This document shows, in pieces, positions 33,326-44,831 of a DNA stretch of 64,000 nt. The translations under genes and the position numbers were made by a program. The DNA is taken from positions 147,377,389 to 147,441,388 of the forward strand of contig CAKMRJ010005523.1 of the NCBI GenBank assembly GCA_928212115.1, read 5' to 3'. Positions within the stretch are counted from its first letter, which is position 1. Each line of letters starts with the position of its first letter. A model generated the notes under the pieces. The model was not told the DNA's origin. It was given only the letters and a program-made list of their open reading frames with translations, and did not search any database. This DNA is from Lactuca virosa (Eukaryota > Streptophyta > Magnoliopsida > Asterales > Asteraceae).

Positions 33326-33935
33326 AGAGGTATTATGTCATAGCAGCGGTTACAGGCTACAAATGTTAGTATAGCAAATATGTTAGAATACTATATATAC
33401 TTTATTTATACGTATACGTATACTTGATTGAAATAAGATTTATACGTAGCAACTTTCGTTTGTATGGAATTACAAACATTTATATTTATAATATACGAGA
33501 CTTATAGGTATATACTTATTTGGTAAGTAAACCATTATACCTAGGATATATATACTAAACGTTGGAGAGTCAAAATGATACTTTCAAAACTATACTTTTG
33601 ATCGTGGAAAATGTATTATTTTATGGAGTCAAAACCTGTGGACTCACCAACTTTATGTTGACGTATTTTAAAATGCATGTGTTTTCAGGAACTTGAAAAG
33701 CTGGTATGTATTCAAAGAGAAGAAGTTTTACTATTTCCTTTCTGTTCATTAAGAAGTATGCCATAGTCGGATATTATGTAATAGGTCCTAGAAAAATAGT
33801 TATGTAACTTTCAGTTATCAATAAAGGTATGTATTTTCTTTAGTACTGTTCAAATGTATGTTATATAACTATGATACGAAGAATGACGTTACACCACCCG
33901 GTGTTTCCGCCGATGGCTGGGGGTGTGACAGAAAT

Positions 33936-33948
33936 TGGTATCAGGGCT
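33936..33948 (+). other. Primer-binding site of element A
   Basis: TGGTATCAGGGCT, one mismatch from the usual TGGTATCAGAGC, five bases after the LTR end. Confidence 0.85.
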
Positions 33949-34485
33949 ATTAAGTGAACTAGTACTTTCTTAGGAAAGCACGTCTATAGTTTAGGGCTTA
34001 CTCTATTAGGTTTAGGTATATCCCTTAGCCTATAAATAAAAAGTATTATTAATTATTCTACTGAAGGACTACTTACGGGAGCGGTGACAAGGATAGACAT
34101 GTCGATTTGGGTTGCTGGATTTCAGAACGACTATATGCTAAAATGATCCTGCCCTTTCAACTGTCCTGACTGGCTGGAGCCTTATCAGATAGACCTGAAG
34201 TAACAAACAATGGTTAAAGCGTGAATACAATAAATAAAAATATAGAGTCATATATAAAGACTCAGACCCGCGATGAGAATACACCTTAATACCCGGAATG
34301 TTTTTGATCTCAAGGATTTAGATCAAATATTCCAACTAAAGTTTATATGTGCATATATCCTATCACAACTAGGTGTAGGTGCGCAACTACATTTTATTAT
34401 GATCAGATCATATGAACTATTTAATTTGGGAGTAATATGTGATAGACTAAAACTCTTGGTGATCCAAAACGTATAGGAATTTGGC

Positions 34486-35296
34486 ATGGCATATTCACGA
34501 GAATGGATAATCATCGAGGATACGGATGAAGAAGATGAAGTTTCATTCCCCATGATGGTAGGCGATCCTTACTACCCTATAAATCCAACCACCTTTCATC
34601 CAATACCTTCTGACGATGGAGCACCTTTACCCTCCAACAAATGGGAAGAGAGTGAACCAATGGAAGAAAGCGAATCCATGGAGAAGACAGAATCGGTGGC
34701 ATCATCTTTACCACCACTGAACACTCTTTACCGTAAAGTTCCAGGAGGAGTAAAAATGAAATGCACGGCGCGTAAATCCATACCGATATGGAAAAAGATT
34801 AAGAAGAATCAGAAGGCGACATCTTCAGGAAGTCATAGAGTTCAAGATGAAACCTGCACGGATCGCATAAACCTTTGATAGGTGGGTGGCGGAAGAAAGA
34901 GCTGCTAATATGTATGAGACTGGTTAATCATCTCGACCACATCTCCCACATTCTTCTGAAGTTAACACTTTATCTCAATTGTTTGAGAAAAGTGTTAAAA
35001 TTGAAGATAAGATGGAAATTGTGGAAGGGAGGGCTACTCATCTCTCTGGAAGAGTACGAAGGCTAGAAGGACAAAGGACGCGAGATCAGGAATCGGTGAT
35101 GGATGTCCATCCTCGTATAAATTTCGCTTATAATGACATGATTACTCACGATGCAATGATTGCAGAGTTAGAGCTCTACAATCAAACCTCAAGAAATGAA
35201 GAACGCATGGGAAGTCTTGAGCAGAGAACTCAAGCACTTGAAGAGCAAGTGGTTAATGTCACTGACGTGCTAGGTCATCACTTAGGTTTCTGGTAG
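34486..35296 (+). pseudogene. Leader ORF upstream of gag, element A
   Basis: First part 34486-34878: MAYSREW start, then GDPYYPINP and an acidic Glu/Ser-rich repeat (EESEPMEESESMEKTES). The second part is in another frame, 34979-35296. It is rich in heptad-like Leu/Ile/Glu (KIEDKMEIVEGRATHL and RMGSLEQRTQALEEQV) and probably forms a coiled coil. L and B have the same order of acidic PYYPN segment then helical segment, so this is a shared protein broken here by a frameshift and stop around 34880-34975. Function unknown; a structural or RNA-binding partner of Gag is possible. Confidence 0.6.
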
Positions 35297-35607
35297 ATAA
35301 GCTAAAACTAGTGGTTGTGTAAATAGAAAAAAATCAGACTAGTTAAGGCGAAAAGAGGAAAGCTTATAGCAAGGATGTAGAAAACCTTGCAAATTTTGCA
35401 ATGTTTATAGAAACTTTTCTCTTATAAGCCTAAATAAACTGATGTAACCGCTGGAATAATAATATGAAGCATATATATTACAGTAATCATTGTGTTATCC
35501 ATTATGTTTTACACTTTGAAGAATAATTGAAGTATTTAGTACTCGTGTATTAAATGATTAACAAAACTCATAAAATTCTTATTATTTATAATAGGAACTA
35601 AAACAAA

Positions 35608-36348
35608 ATGCCTAGAAGGAGTAATCGGCTAAACCCTAACCGACCATGAGCACCACAACAACAACCACCAGAACCAAACCCCCCCAATAAGTACAATACA
35701 ACTTGAAGAAATCATAGCTCAAAGAATTGCTACGGCTCTATCTAATGTTACAAGAGATGGAGTTAGAAATGAAGGCCATGTAGGGACCGCTAGAATGTGT
35801 ACCTACAAAGATTTTATGAGTTGCAGGCCAAAAAGCTTTAATGGAAATGAAGAGGTAGTTAATTTGACGAGGTGGATAGAAAAGACAGAGTCCGTCTTTC
35901 AAATAAGCTTCTGTCCAGATGATTGTAAAGTACGATTTGCAGCATTTACTTTCGCTGATGCAGCACTCACATGGTGGAACAGCCATGTGAATACAATGGG
36001 AATTGATACTGCAAATTCCATGAATAGGGAGGAGCTAAAAATGATGCTAGTAGAAGAGTATTGTCCTAGGGAGGAGATATATAAACTGAAAAAAGAACTG
36101 TGGACCCTAACCATGAAGGGTTCAGAGATAAAAGCTTATACCGCTAGATTTAATGATCTTGTTGTAATGTGTCCAGCACTTGTAACCCCCGAATATAAGA
36201 AAATTGAGCGATATATCTGGGGTTTATCATCGCAAATCAAAGGCATGGTGATCGTATCAAAGCCTACGACCTATGACAACACCAAGAGAATAGCTCATCA
36301 GCTAACCCTCACAGAGATCCAAAGGAACATAAGTGGTCTCAAAGGCTG
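35608..36348 (+). pseudogene. gag of element A, cut by insertion of B
   Basis: Starts at ATG 35608 (MPRRSNRLNPN), hits a TGA at codon 14 and a frameshift near the C run at 35684. It is then open from 35795 with CTYKDF, LTRWIEKTES, ALTWWNSHV, EEYCPREEIYKLKKELW and IERYIWGLSSQIKG. All are hallmarks of the same gag family as B and L. The reading breaks at 36348, where the LTR of B begins; codons after that are LTR sequence. Zinc knuckles and pol are displaced beyond B. Confidence 0.9.
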
Positions 36349-36529
36349 TGTGACAACCCGAAATTTCTATTATGTACAACCATTCACTTCAATAGAAGTC
36401 AGAACCGTTTTTGCTAACTGTTAAGCTTTTTGGTGTCAGTTTGAGTGTTTTAAAGCTTATTACTTCAAGAGATAACAGGAAAGAGGATACCCTAGGGTTT
36501 ATTGTGCATCAATAAAGTCCCAAAACTCC

Positions 36530-36594
36530 AAGAGTTTGGAGTTTACGGCCCAAACATGGCGTTTACGGCCGTAAACTCTAAGGAGTATAAATAT
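36530..36594 (+). promoter_or_regulatory. GTTTACGGCCGTAAAC palindrome and TATA box, LTR of B
   Basis: A half-site at 36538-36550, a full 16-bp palindrome at 36561-36576, then TATAAATAT at 36586-36594. Confidence 0.65.
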
Positions 36595-36943
36595 GACACT
36601 TAGTCATTTTACTCACTTTTTTACAAACTCCAAGTCTAGAACTCGAAATCCTCTCAAGTATCATCCGATTTTCCTTCTTGATCTTCAACTTTGTAAGTGT
36701 TTCTTGCCTTAATTAGTTGATATCCTTCATTATCTAGTGATCTTACATGATTTCATCCATGAAATCATTCCATTTGTGTAGATCTTCAAGTGTTCTTCAT
36801 TCCACCAAGAACACACACTAGTGTTCTTGGACTTTAAACACCCTTACAAGCTTCTATATAGTAAGTACTCTTACATTGGCTTGTTATAGGCTTGATACAC
36901 TTTGTTAAACAACTAGAAAACAACAAAGAAACACAAGATCAAA

Positions 36944-37340
36944 GGAGTTTACGGTCAAGACATGTTCTTGGACCGTAAACCCTAATGAAAGGGCCATTGT
37001 GAGCCCTAGTCCCTTACCAAGCCTTGGATACTAGTCTAGATCACATCCTTGAAGTGTTTAGGACCTTAAACATCAAAAAGACCAAGAAACATTAGAGTTT
37101 ACGGTCGTAAACTCATGGAGAAATGGTCCATGGGCCGTAAACTCTATAAGTTGGTGCAATGGTGCCACAATCACTTCCTAAGGCTTAGACTTGAAGTTAG
37201 GATACTTCTTTAGGACTTATAAGACCTCAAAACACAAAATGGTAGAAGTTACCATGGGTTTACGGCCGAAAAACCATTGGGACCGTAAACCCAAAACTGT
37301 AAACTCCAAAAGAGTTTACCCTTGGACCTTAAACTCAAAA
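36944..37340 (+). repeat. Second GTTTACGG/CCGTAAAC cluster, transcribed part of LTR of B
   Basis: Full or half palindromes at about 36947, 36970, 37096-37113 (GTTTACGGTCGTAAAC), 37133, 37258, 37282 and 37300. Most are spaced as converging half-sites. Confidence 0.7.
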
Positions 37341-38119
37341 GCAAGGCCCTACAACCCTTAGATGCAATCCTTGGTACTTATAGCACTTGAATCAAAGTGT
37401 TTTTCATGTCCTAGGGTGTCTTAACTTGGGTAATTAGTTGTTTAAATGACTAATTGGATACATATATGTGTTATTATATGTTAACTAGGATCAGTGGGTG
37501 TGCTCAAGTCTTCACTTGACACTTAGCATCCTATACCATCCAAACCACTCACTACAGGTGAGTTCATACCCCTTAATCAACCTTTTAAATGATTTTAAAT
37601 GCTTTTATAGGGGGGAATACAAGTTGAACTATTATAGTTATTATATCAATCACATGTGATTAATAACTACCAAACAAGTGGATTTCTTACTTTTCAAACT
37701 GTGTTATCAAACAAACTACTTCAAATTGTTTTACAAACTCTTTTACATGTCAAATACTTTTATTAAACTCTTTTAAGCTTATATTTTGTTAAATGTGTAT
37801 CTATATGGATATAGTTATATAAGTAGGATTGAAAGGACTTAGGACTGATAGCTCACCTTACCTCCTGTTCCTTGTTTGGTTGTGGACTTAGGGTATCGGT
37901 TGTTTGTCCGAGGGTCGTTTGAATCCTACTTATATATTATGTATATGTATATAGATATAAAAGTTCCTTCTTTCTATTCAATACCTTTGGGTAGCAAGGG
38001 TATACAAACATGTTCATACATACAAACAACATTGCTAGTAAACTATAATAGGTATAGTTTAGGAAGTTACTAATACTATTACTAGAACAATGAAACATAC
38101 AATGAGTCAGTTCATACAT

Positions 38120-38310
38120 GAGTCAGAACATACTATTATGAGAAACAGAGAGAACATACATACATACTAGACAGAGAGAGTACATACAATACAGCTAGTA
38201 CATACTATACATTATACAAGACAACATACTATTATGAGAAACAGAGAGAACATACATACATACTAGACAGAGAGAGAACATACAATACAGCTAGTACACA
38301 CAATACATAT
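38120..38310 (+). repeat. ~93-bp tandem repeat in LTR of B
   Basis: Two near-identical units begin ACATACTATTATGAGAAACA (about 38127 and 38223), each with AGACAGAGAGAG and ATACAGCTAGTAC. Confidence 0.85.
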
Positions 38311-39212
38311 ACAAGAACACTACTACAGTTATGTGAGCCACGTAACGGGGCATGGCATCACCTGTCATGGCTCGTTTTGTATCCAGAATCTCCTTAAGTG
38401 GAGAGCGTTGAGTTTGTGTATAGATCTATACTGGATTGACTATCCTACACCTTGCTGCTCGCTACAGTGGGACTTGCAAGTCTACGGGTGCCGAACGTGA
38501 TTTCTTCCGAAGTCTTACATCGTCGTGTTTCTAGTTGGTAGTATGGTACAGGCCGGTCACATGGTACTTTAAATAACAATTGATTTAAGGTAGTTAGTAC
38601 AGCAGTAGTTACTTAATACAACACTACAATACTATTTTATTTCCCCATTGCATTCACATTGTGATCTTCACACAATGAACAGTAATGTAAAAAATATATT
38701 TTTGGTTAATGATAGTCAGATTTGGGAAAATACATACTCTTACAAGAGTCTTACATACAAACAGTTGATGCCTTGGTAGAAGGCTACTTTTAGTAGAAAA
38801 CATAGGGTTTTCTAGGAGAGTTCAAACACTTACAAACATTTTCAAACACTTACAAACTTGTACATCACATACTTACAAACACTTTCATACAAACACAGAC
38901 ACTAAAATACTTATGATCTCACCAGCTTTAAAGCTGATCAATTCTTTCAAAATAACTTGTATTCTCAGGTCACCAGTAGACAGGTACCGGTGCCAGGTTT
39001 TGAGAAGATGGAGCTCGTTCAAGACTCATATTTTATTTTGATTCATATTTTTGGTGTCTATTAACTTGACACAACACACTTGTATGAAATTATATTATTA
39101 ATGCAATGGATGATGTTGTTGCCTGTTTACTACTATGCATTGTTGTGATACTGTACATGACGTCCTCCACCCCCGAACGTTTCCGCCGTTCCGGTTTTGG
39201 GGTGTGACAGAT

Positions 39213-39224
39213 TGGTATCAGAGC
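39213..39224 (+). other. Primer-binding site of element B
   Basis: TGGTATCAGAGC three bases after the LTR end at 39209. Confidence 0.93.
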
Positions 39225-39661
39225 ATTGTTTATAGTGAATCCAGTATATCAACCCATAAAAGATATACAGACTATAAATACAATGGGATTAAAATACTCT
39301 GACCAAGAGTTTATACTTTTAAATAATAAAATATTTAACTAAGTATACATGCCTGCATTCATACTAAAATCAGTGTCACTAGGACAGAACAAAAAGTATT
39401 ACGATTGTTGGGCAGCACAAGTAGACTTAGAGACATATGGTCAACCCTGGGAAATATAGCCTGATCAACTATATTATCCGAGGAGTGACTAGCATGTGCC
39501 TAAGTGTGATTGTGAGGTTGCAACAAGTCTAAAAACTTACCAACACTACTACAATGAAAACATTAGAACATAACATAAACCTAAAATACTATAGGAGTAT
39601 TTTGTGTTACTATAAATTACTTATGTGCTTATTTCTTATACCCCTTTCTCGCATAGATATC

Positions 39662-40293
39662 ATGGCTGGATTCCATCTTCCCGGAGACCCGTACTATCCC
39701 AACCACGGCAATGCTGGATGGCTTGGAGAAGAGCCAGAAGATGATCACCCAATCCCTTTGGATGATCACCAAGCTGAAGGCTTTTCTGATGGTTCTGACT
39801 CAGAGCCGGAAGTCAACAACCTACCCCCAGCTGCTCAAGACCCAAACCCGAACCCTCGTCCATCATTTCAAGGACCCACACCTTTGTGGGCCACAAACTT
39901 GAGTAGATGGAGTCAGGAACAGGGTCAACCCATTCCCTACAATGGGGACAAAAACTTTTACAACCTCACCGAGGGAGGTTCAGCTGATCGTGTCCTGCCC
40001 ATCATGGTCCGTAGGATTTTTCTCGGAACACCGAGCAAGGTCGAGCAACTATCGACCGAGTGTTGGAGATTGACGCCAACTATGGCGTTAACACGGTCCG
40101 CATTCGCCAACTTGAGGTAGCTATGTAAAGGGCTAGGATAACCAATGGGACTCTGCAGCAACAGCTAACTGCATCCCAAGCTGAAGTTAGGGAAATTCGG
40201 GCTAGGCAGTCAATGTATGAAAGGCGCATGCGAGACATAGAGCGCCGCCTGCCTGAATCAAGAACTCACTCTAGTAGTTCTCGTCGCCACTAG
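39662..40293 (+). pseudogene. Leader ORF upstream of gag, element B
   Basis: Starts at ATG 39662 (MAGFHLPGDPYYPNHGNAGW). An acidic, Pro-rich, probably disordered stretch follows, then a conserved middle with YNLTEGGSADRVLPIMVRR. Open to 40120, but the natural continuation is in another frame. That frame gives IRQLEVAM, a stop and a charged helical stretch (TASQAEVREIRARQ... RRMRDIERRLPES) ending in a Ser-rich tail at TAG 40291-40293. So there is one frameshift and one nonsense change. A pyrimidine tract ending CATAG stands just before the ATG. No match to Gag or Pol domains known to me. Confidence 0.65.
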
Positions 40294-40683
40294 AGTCTCC
40301 TAGACTTCTCTTTTTGATATAACTTAGTTTATGTAAAAAAAACTCTAGTCTAATTTCCTACCTTGTTAGAACTTGGACCTGTTAGGTCTTGATTAGGTCG
40401 TAGATCTGTCAAAATTTTCCCATCTTGGTTTGATGTAAGACCTACTTCTAGGTCATTTTTCCCGAACTTGTTACATCTGTAATACCATTATTATTGGCAG
40501 ATATCTAATCTCATGGAAATTATTATCCAAATGCTATCATCTGTTAGTACTAGTTCTACATTCAATCGTGCTATTCAATTGTGCTGTTGGACTATGAAGA
40601 GTTAGTCCATGAGGCATTCTCATCAAATTCTCCCTATTAAATTCTTATCAACATCTTCATCTTTGTAAACTTATAGTTGAAAG

Positions 40684-41664
40684 ATGCCTCCACGCTGATC
40701 AATAAGACGCGATCCTCCGATAACTGCAACACCACCTGCTCCTCAAATCGATACGGCAGCTCTGAATGCTGTTGTAGCTGCGGTTGTGGCAACAGCCATG
40801 GCTCAATATCATTCTTCAGGTTCCACTGGAGGAGGAACACCTGTTCAATCTACTCATGGTGAAATCCATGTGCGCTTGAGAGAGTGCCCCTACAAGGACT
40901 TCACCAGCTACAAGCCATTGTCCTTTAAAGGGACTGGCGGAGTCATTGCCCTCTCGCAATGGTTCGAAAAGACAGAGTCGATCTTCGAGATCTGCTCATG
41001 CCCGGAGGGAAGCAAAGTCAAATTTGCTGCATGCACCTTCAAGACAAAAGCCCTGACATGGTGGAATAGCCATGTCAAGTCACTATCTCTAATAGTGGCA
41101 AATGCTATGGGCTGGGAAGCTCTGAGAGAGCTGATGATTGAAGAGTACTGCCCGAGGGGCGAAATCCAAAAGCTGGAACATAAACTGTGGAGCCTAACCA
41201 TGAAGGGCTCCGACATAGTCTCCTACACCGCCAGTATATGTGAACCGGTGGCCCTCTGTCCCAACATGGTTCATACAGAGGGAAAGAAGATAGAGAGATA
41301 TATATGGGGGCTGGTGCCTCCATTTCAGGGGAATGTGTTAGCTTCAAACCCCACTACATTCGATAGTGCCAAGCGATTGGCACAGCGGCTCATTGACCAT
41401 GGGGTTCGTACCCCGGCCGCAACAACAACCCTGTCCATCTCAGAACCCACCAAAACCGCTGATTCCAAGCGGAAGTTTTGGGATAACAAAAAGAAGAAGA
41501 AGGCTGCTAAAAAGCAGCAGGTCGTGGCAGTACATGCTGCGATGGCACCTGCCGCTGCTGCTCCGGTAAGGCAGTATGCTGGAAGTTTGCCTAAGTGCAA
41601 CCAGTGCAACTTCCACCACATTGGAGCCTGTCGTAAAATGCAGTGCTCTAACTGCAGCAGGAAG
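40684..41664 (+). pseudogene. gag: gag of element B
   Basis: I place the start at 40684 (MPPR), because the frame from there runs unbroken into the main ORF apart from a TGA at codon 5, consistent with CGA mutation. About 330 residues: an Ala-rich N-terminus, CPYKDF, LSQWFEKTES, ALTWWNSHV, EEYCPRGEIQKLEHKLW and ERYIWGLVPPFQGN. Then a Lys-rich basic stretch (KKKKKAAKKQQ) and the first Cys motifs (CNQCNFHHIGAC). A one-base loss near 41664 throws the rest of the zinc knuckles into the next frame. Otherwise well preserved. Confidence 0.92.
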
Positions 41665-43998
41665 CGCACACTGGCCGCTTCTGCAAGGCTCCAGCAAGAC
41701 CAATCACCCAAGTCCCTGGCGCTGGTGTGGGCCAAGCTTGCTACAGTTGTGGCGAGGTGAGCCACTACAAGAGGAACTGCCCAAAGGCAGGGAATGCCGG
41801 TGGAGTGGGAAGGGTTCTGGCCATAGGCCACGAGGAGGCGGTTGCCGACCCCACAGTGGTCACTGGTATGTTTCTCCTCGATAACTCTTATGCATGCATA
41901 CTGTATGATAGTGGAGCGGAGAGGAGTTTCGTGAACCAAAAATTTGCTCATTTACTTAAGCGAAAATCACGAGCACTTAAAGAACCCTTCACTGTAGAAA
42001 TGGCTAATGGAAAGACGGAGAGCACTAGCAGTATATTCATAGGATGTACCCTAACGCTAGATAGCCATTCATTTTCGATCGACCTCATGCCGGTCTCAAT
42101 TAAAAGTTTCGACGTCATTATCGGCGTGGATTGGTTGAGTTTTCATCATGCCGACATCATGTGTTACGAAAAGGCTGTTCGCCTTAATCTGCTGTCTGGC
42201 GAAACCCTAGTAGTTTATGGCGACAAACCCGACACTAACCTTCGTATCATCTCGAGCATTCAAGCCCAGAAATTCTCGCGAAAGGAATGTCGCGCATTCC
42301 TTGCTCATGTGGTCGATGTGAGCCAAGAAACGAAAGATATCCAGAACATTTCAGTAGTACGCGATTTTCCCGACATCTTTCCGGAAGAACTCCCAGGATT
42401 ACCTCCGCAACGTCAAGTCGAGTTCAGAATCGACTTAGTTCCAAGGGCTACCCCCGTAGCCAAATCGCCCTATCGTCTAGCACCTGCAGAGATGCAAGAA
42501 CTGTCCGGTCAACTTAACGAACTGCTCAGCAAGGGCTTTCTAAGACCAAGCTTCTCACCCTGGGGAGCTCTAGTCTTGTTCGTCAAGAAGAAAGACGGAT
42601 CGTTTCGTATGTGCATCGACTACAGGGAGCTCAACAAGCTAACCGTCAAAAATCGTTATCCACTGCCTCGTATAGACGATTTATTTGATCAACTGCAAGG
42701 GGCGAACTTCTTTTCAAAAATAGATCTAAGATCCGGATATCACCAACTACGAGTGCTAGGGGAGGATGTTCCGAAGACAGCCTTCCGAACTCGTTATGGG
42801 CACTACAAATTCGTAAGTGATGCCGTTCGGATTAACTAACGCACCCGCATTATTCATGGATTTAATGAATAGGGTGTGTCGTCCTTACTTGGATCAGTTC
42901 GTCATCGTCTTCATCGATGACATACTTATCTATTCTCATAGTAAGGAGGAGCATGGTCGACATCTGCGACAGGTCTTAGAAACACTGCGTTCGGAGAAGC
43001 TCCATGCGAAGTTCTCGAAATGCGAATTTTGGATCCGAAGAGTCGAATTCTTAGGGCACGTGGTTAGCGAGGAGGGAATAGACGTGGACCCTTCCAAAAT
43101 CAAAGCCATTGACAGCTGGTCAGCACCGAAGACGCCTACAGAAATTCGTCAATTTCTAGGCCTCGCTGGCTACTATCGCAGGTTCATTCAGAACTTCTCA
43201 CGAATTGCAAAACCCCTCATGACTTTGACCCAGAATGGTGTGGCCTTTGACTGGGAAGAGAAGCAGGAGAGAGCGTTTCAAACGCTCAAGCGAGCCTTGT
43301 GCACCGCACCAATACTATCCCTCCCCGAAGGGATAGAAGACTTCGTTGTCTATTGCGATGCGTCTAATCAAGGGCTCGGCTGTGTTCTGATGCAACGAGG
43401 TAAGGTCATCGCCTATGCCTCGAGACAGCTGAAGACACACGAGGTCAACTACACCACACACGATCTTGAACTAGGAGCAGTTGTGTTTGCTCTGAAGATC
43501 TGAAGACACTACCTGTATGGTACAAAAAGCACTATCTTTACAGACCACAAAAGCCTACAACATATATTCGACCAGAAGGAGCTCAACATGAGACAACGAC
43601 GGTGGGTCGAGCTACTGAGTGATTACGAATGTGAAATTCGCTATCATCCCGGCAAGGCCAACGTAGTAGCTGACGCCCTAAGTCGGAAAGAATACTCTAG
43701 TCGTAGAGTCAAATCATTGACTATGACTATCCATTCATACTTGTCCACGCAAATTAAGGAGGCTCAGCTCGACGCTTTGAAACCTGAAAATGTGGCGGGT
43801 GAATCCCTGCGAGGGATGGATAAGAACTTGGAAGTCAAGGGTGGCGGAGCTTATTATCTCATGGATCGGATCTGGACACCGAAACACGGTGGTTTCAGAG
43901 ACTTGGTCATGACCGAGGCGCACAACACTCGTTATTCCGTCCACCCAGGTTCAGATAAGATGTATCTGGATCTTAAAAAGCTATACTGGTTTCCTAAC
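41665..43998 (+). pseudogene. pol: pol of element B: protease, RT, RNase H, integrase start
   Basis: The zinc knuckle CYSCGEVSHYKRNC is intact (41740-41780). The protease has the catalytic YDSGAERSFV (near 41905) and VIIGVDWLSF. RT: FPDIFPEELPG, FRMCIDYRELNK and, after a +1 base near 42815 (after RYGHYKFV), MPFGLTNAPALFM and the catalytic FIDDILIYS (42910-42940). RNase H: YCDASNQGLG, THDLELGAVV, a TGA for Trp at 43501-43503, then FTDHKSL and ADALSR. Integrase begins with HPGSDKMYLDLKKLYW and is cut by Copia copy 2 at 43998. Three visible lesions plus the insertion; no spacer between gag and protease, unlike C. Confidence 0.93.
43994..43998. other. Target-site duplication of Copia copy 2, left
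   Basis: CTAAC, repeated at 63724-63728. Confidence 0.93.
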
Positions 43999-44739
43999 TG
44001 TTGGATTAGTGTCTAAGTCCATAACTATAATTGGTATGTACTTGACCCGACTCGGCATGGTCCATTTGGGTTGCATGGCATCGGAACATTTTGGATAGAC
44101 CGTTTATGAGGAAAAGACATTTTGTGACATATTAATATATTATAAGTTCTAATATATTAATATGAAATCATGTTATTTAATTAGTATTGATCAACAATTA
44201 ATTTGGACTTAATTTAGTGATCAAAAGGAGACTAATTAAATATATGTGGGCTTATGATCCAGGATTCCTTTATGTTGGGTTTAACCCATGTGGTGATCCA
44301 TGGATACTCCATGGCGGTTAAAACCCATGGAGCATAAGGAATGGGTAAAGTCATGAGTTACATGGTGTAACCCCAATAGCCACACTATATAAGAACCCCT
44401 TTAGTTCAAGAAATTGACACTAGTGATACATATTTTGAGGGCTAGCCAATTTGAACATGTATGTCTTCTTCTCATGGTTATTCCAAGAGTTCATGATGTT
44501 GTGTGAACCATTTGAGGTGTCACACTTGGGGCACTAGGCTCTCAAGCTTCATGGAGTCAAGCAACAACAACAAGGTATGTATTCTATCTATTCTATTATC
44601 CTAGTATCAATGTTTTGGTATGCTAGTTAGGATAATACCTTGGATAATCATATTTGCATGTATAATAGAGAAAACATAGATCCAAGGTATTTAGGGTTGC
44701 ATGTACACTTAGGAGTGTTAGAATGCTCAAAACCCAACA
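43999..44739 (+). repeat. 5' LTR of Copia copy 2
   Basis: TGTTGGATTAGTG...AACCCAACA, TATA box TATATAAG at 44386-44393. Compared with the 3' LTR it lacks about 36 bp between two ATATATG repeats (near 44247). CCATGG words lie about 60-110 bp upstream of TATA. Confidence 0.93.
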
Positions 44740-44740
44740 G

Positions 44741-44753
44741 TGGTATCAGAGCC
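44741..44753 (+). other. Primer-binding site of Copia copy 2
   Basis: TGGTATCAGAGCC two bases after the LTR end. Confidence 0.93.
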
Positions 44754-44831
44754 TAGGCTTGTTTTCAATTATACTTGATGCAAATTGCTGAAAAATGCTG
44801 AAAAAGTCGAATTTCGGGCATTCTGGGCACT

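Larger units (their letters stand above)
31670..33930 (+). repeat. 5' LTR of element A
   Basis: About 2.26 kb, TGTAACACTAGTC...GGGGGTGTGACA. It contains a palindrome cluster, a TATA box and two tandem repeats. The short minus-strand ORF at 31990-32262 is chance. Confidence 0.7.
31670..36348 (+). mobile_element. Element A: Ty3 element, plus strand, interrupted by B
   Basis: 5' LTR 31670-33930, PBS, leader ORF, then gag, which is cut at 36348 by the LTR of B. The remainder would lie beyond the window. The left boundary is called from TGTAACAC following the C LTR; the candidate duplication TCATG (31665-31669) cannot be tested here. Confidence 0.75.
36349..39209 (+). repeat. 5' LTR of element B
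   Basis: 2861 bp, TGTGACAACCCG...GGGGTGTGACA. The TGTGACAAC start and GTGTGACA end resemble those of E. It holds palindromic GTTTACGG...CCGTAAAC words, a TATA box and a 90-bp tandem repeat; no gene. Confidence 0.88.

Noticed and set aside
34323..34553. Minus ORF with a Ser-rich start in element A
   Set aside because: Antisense to the leader region and not found in L or B.
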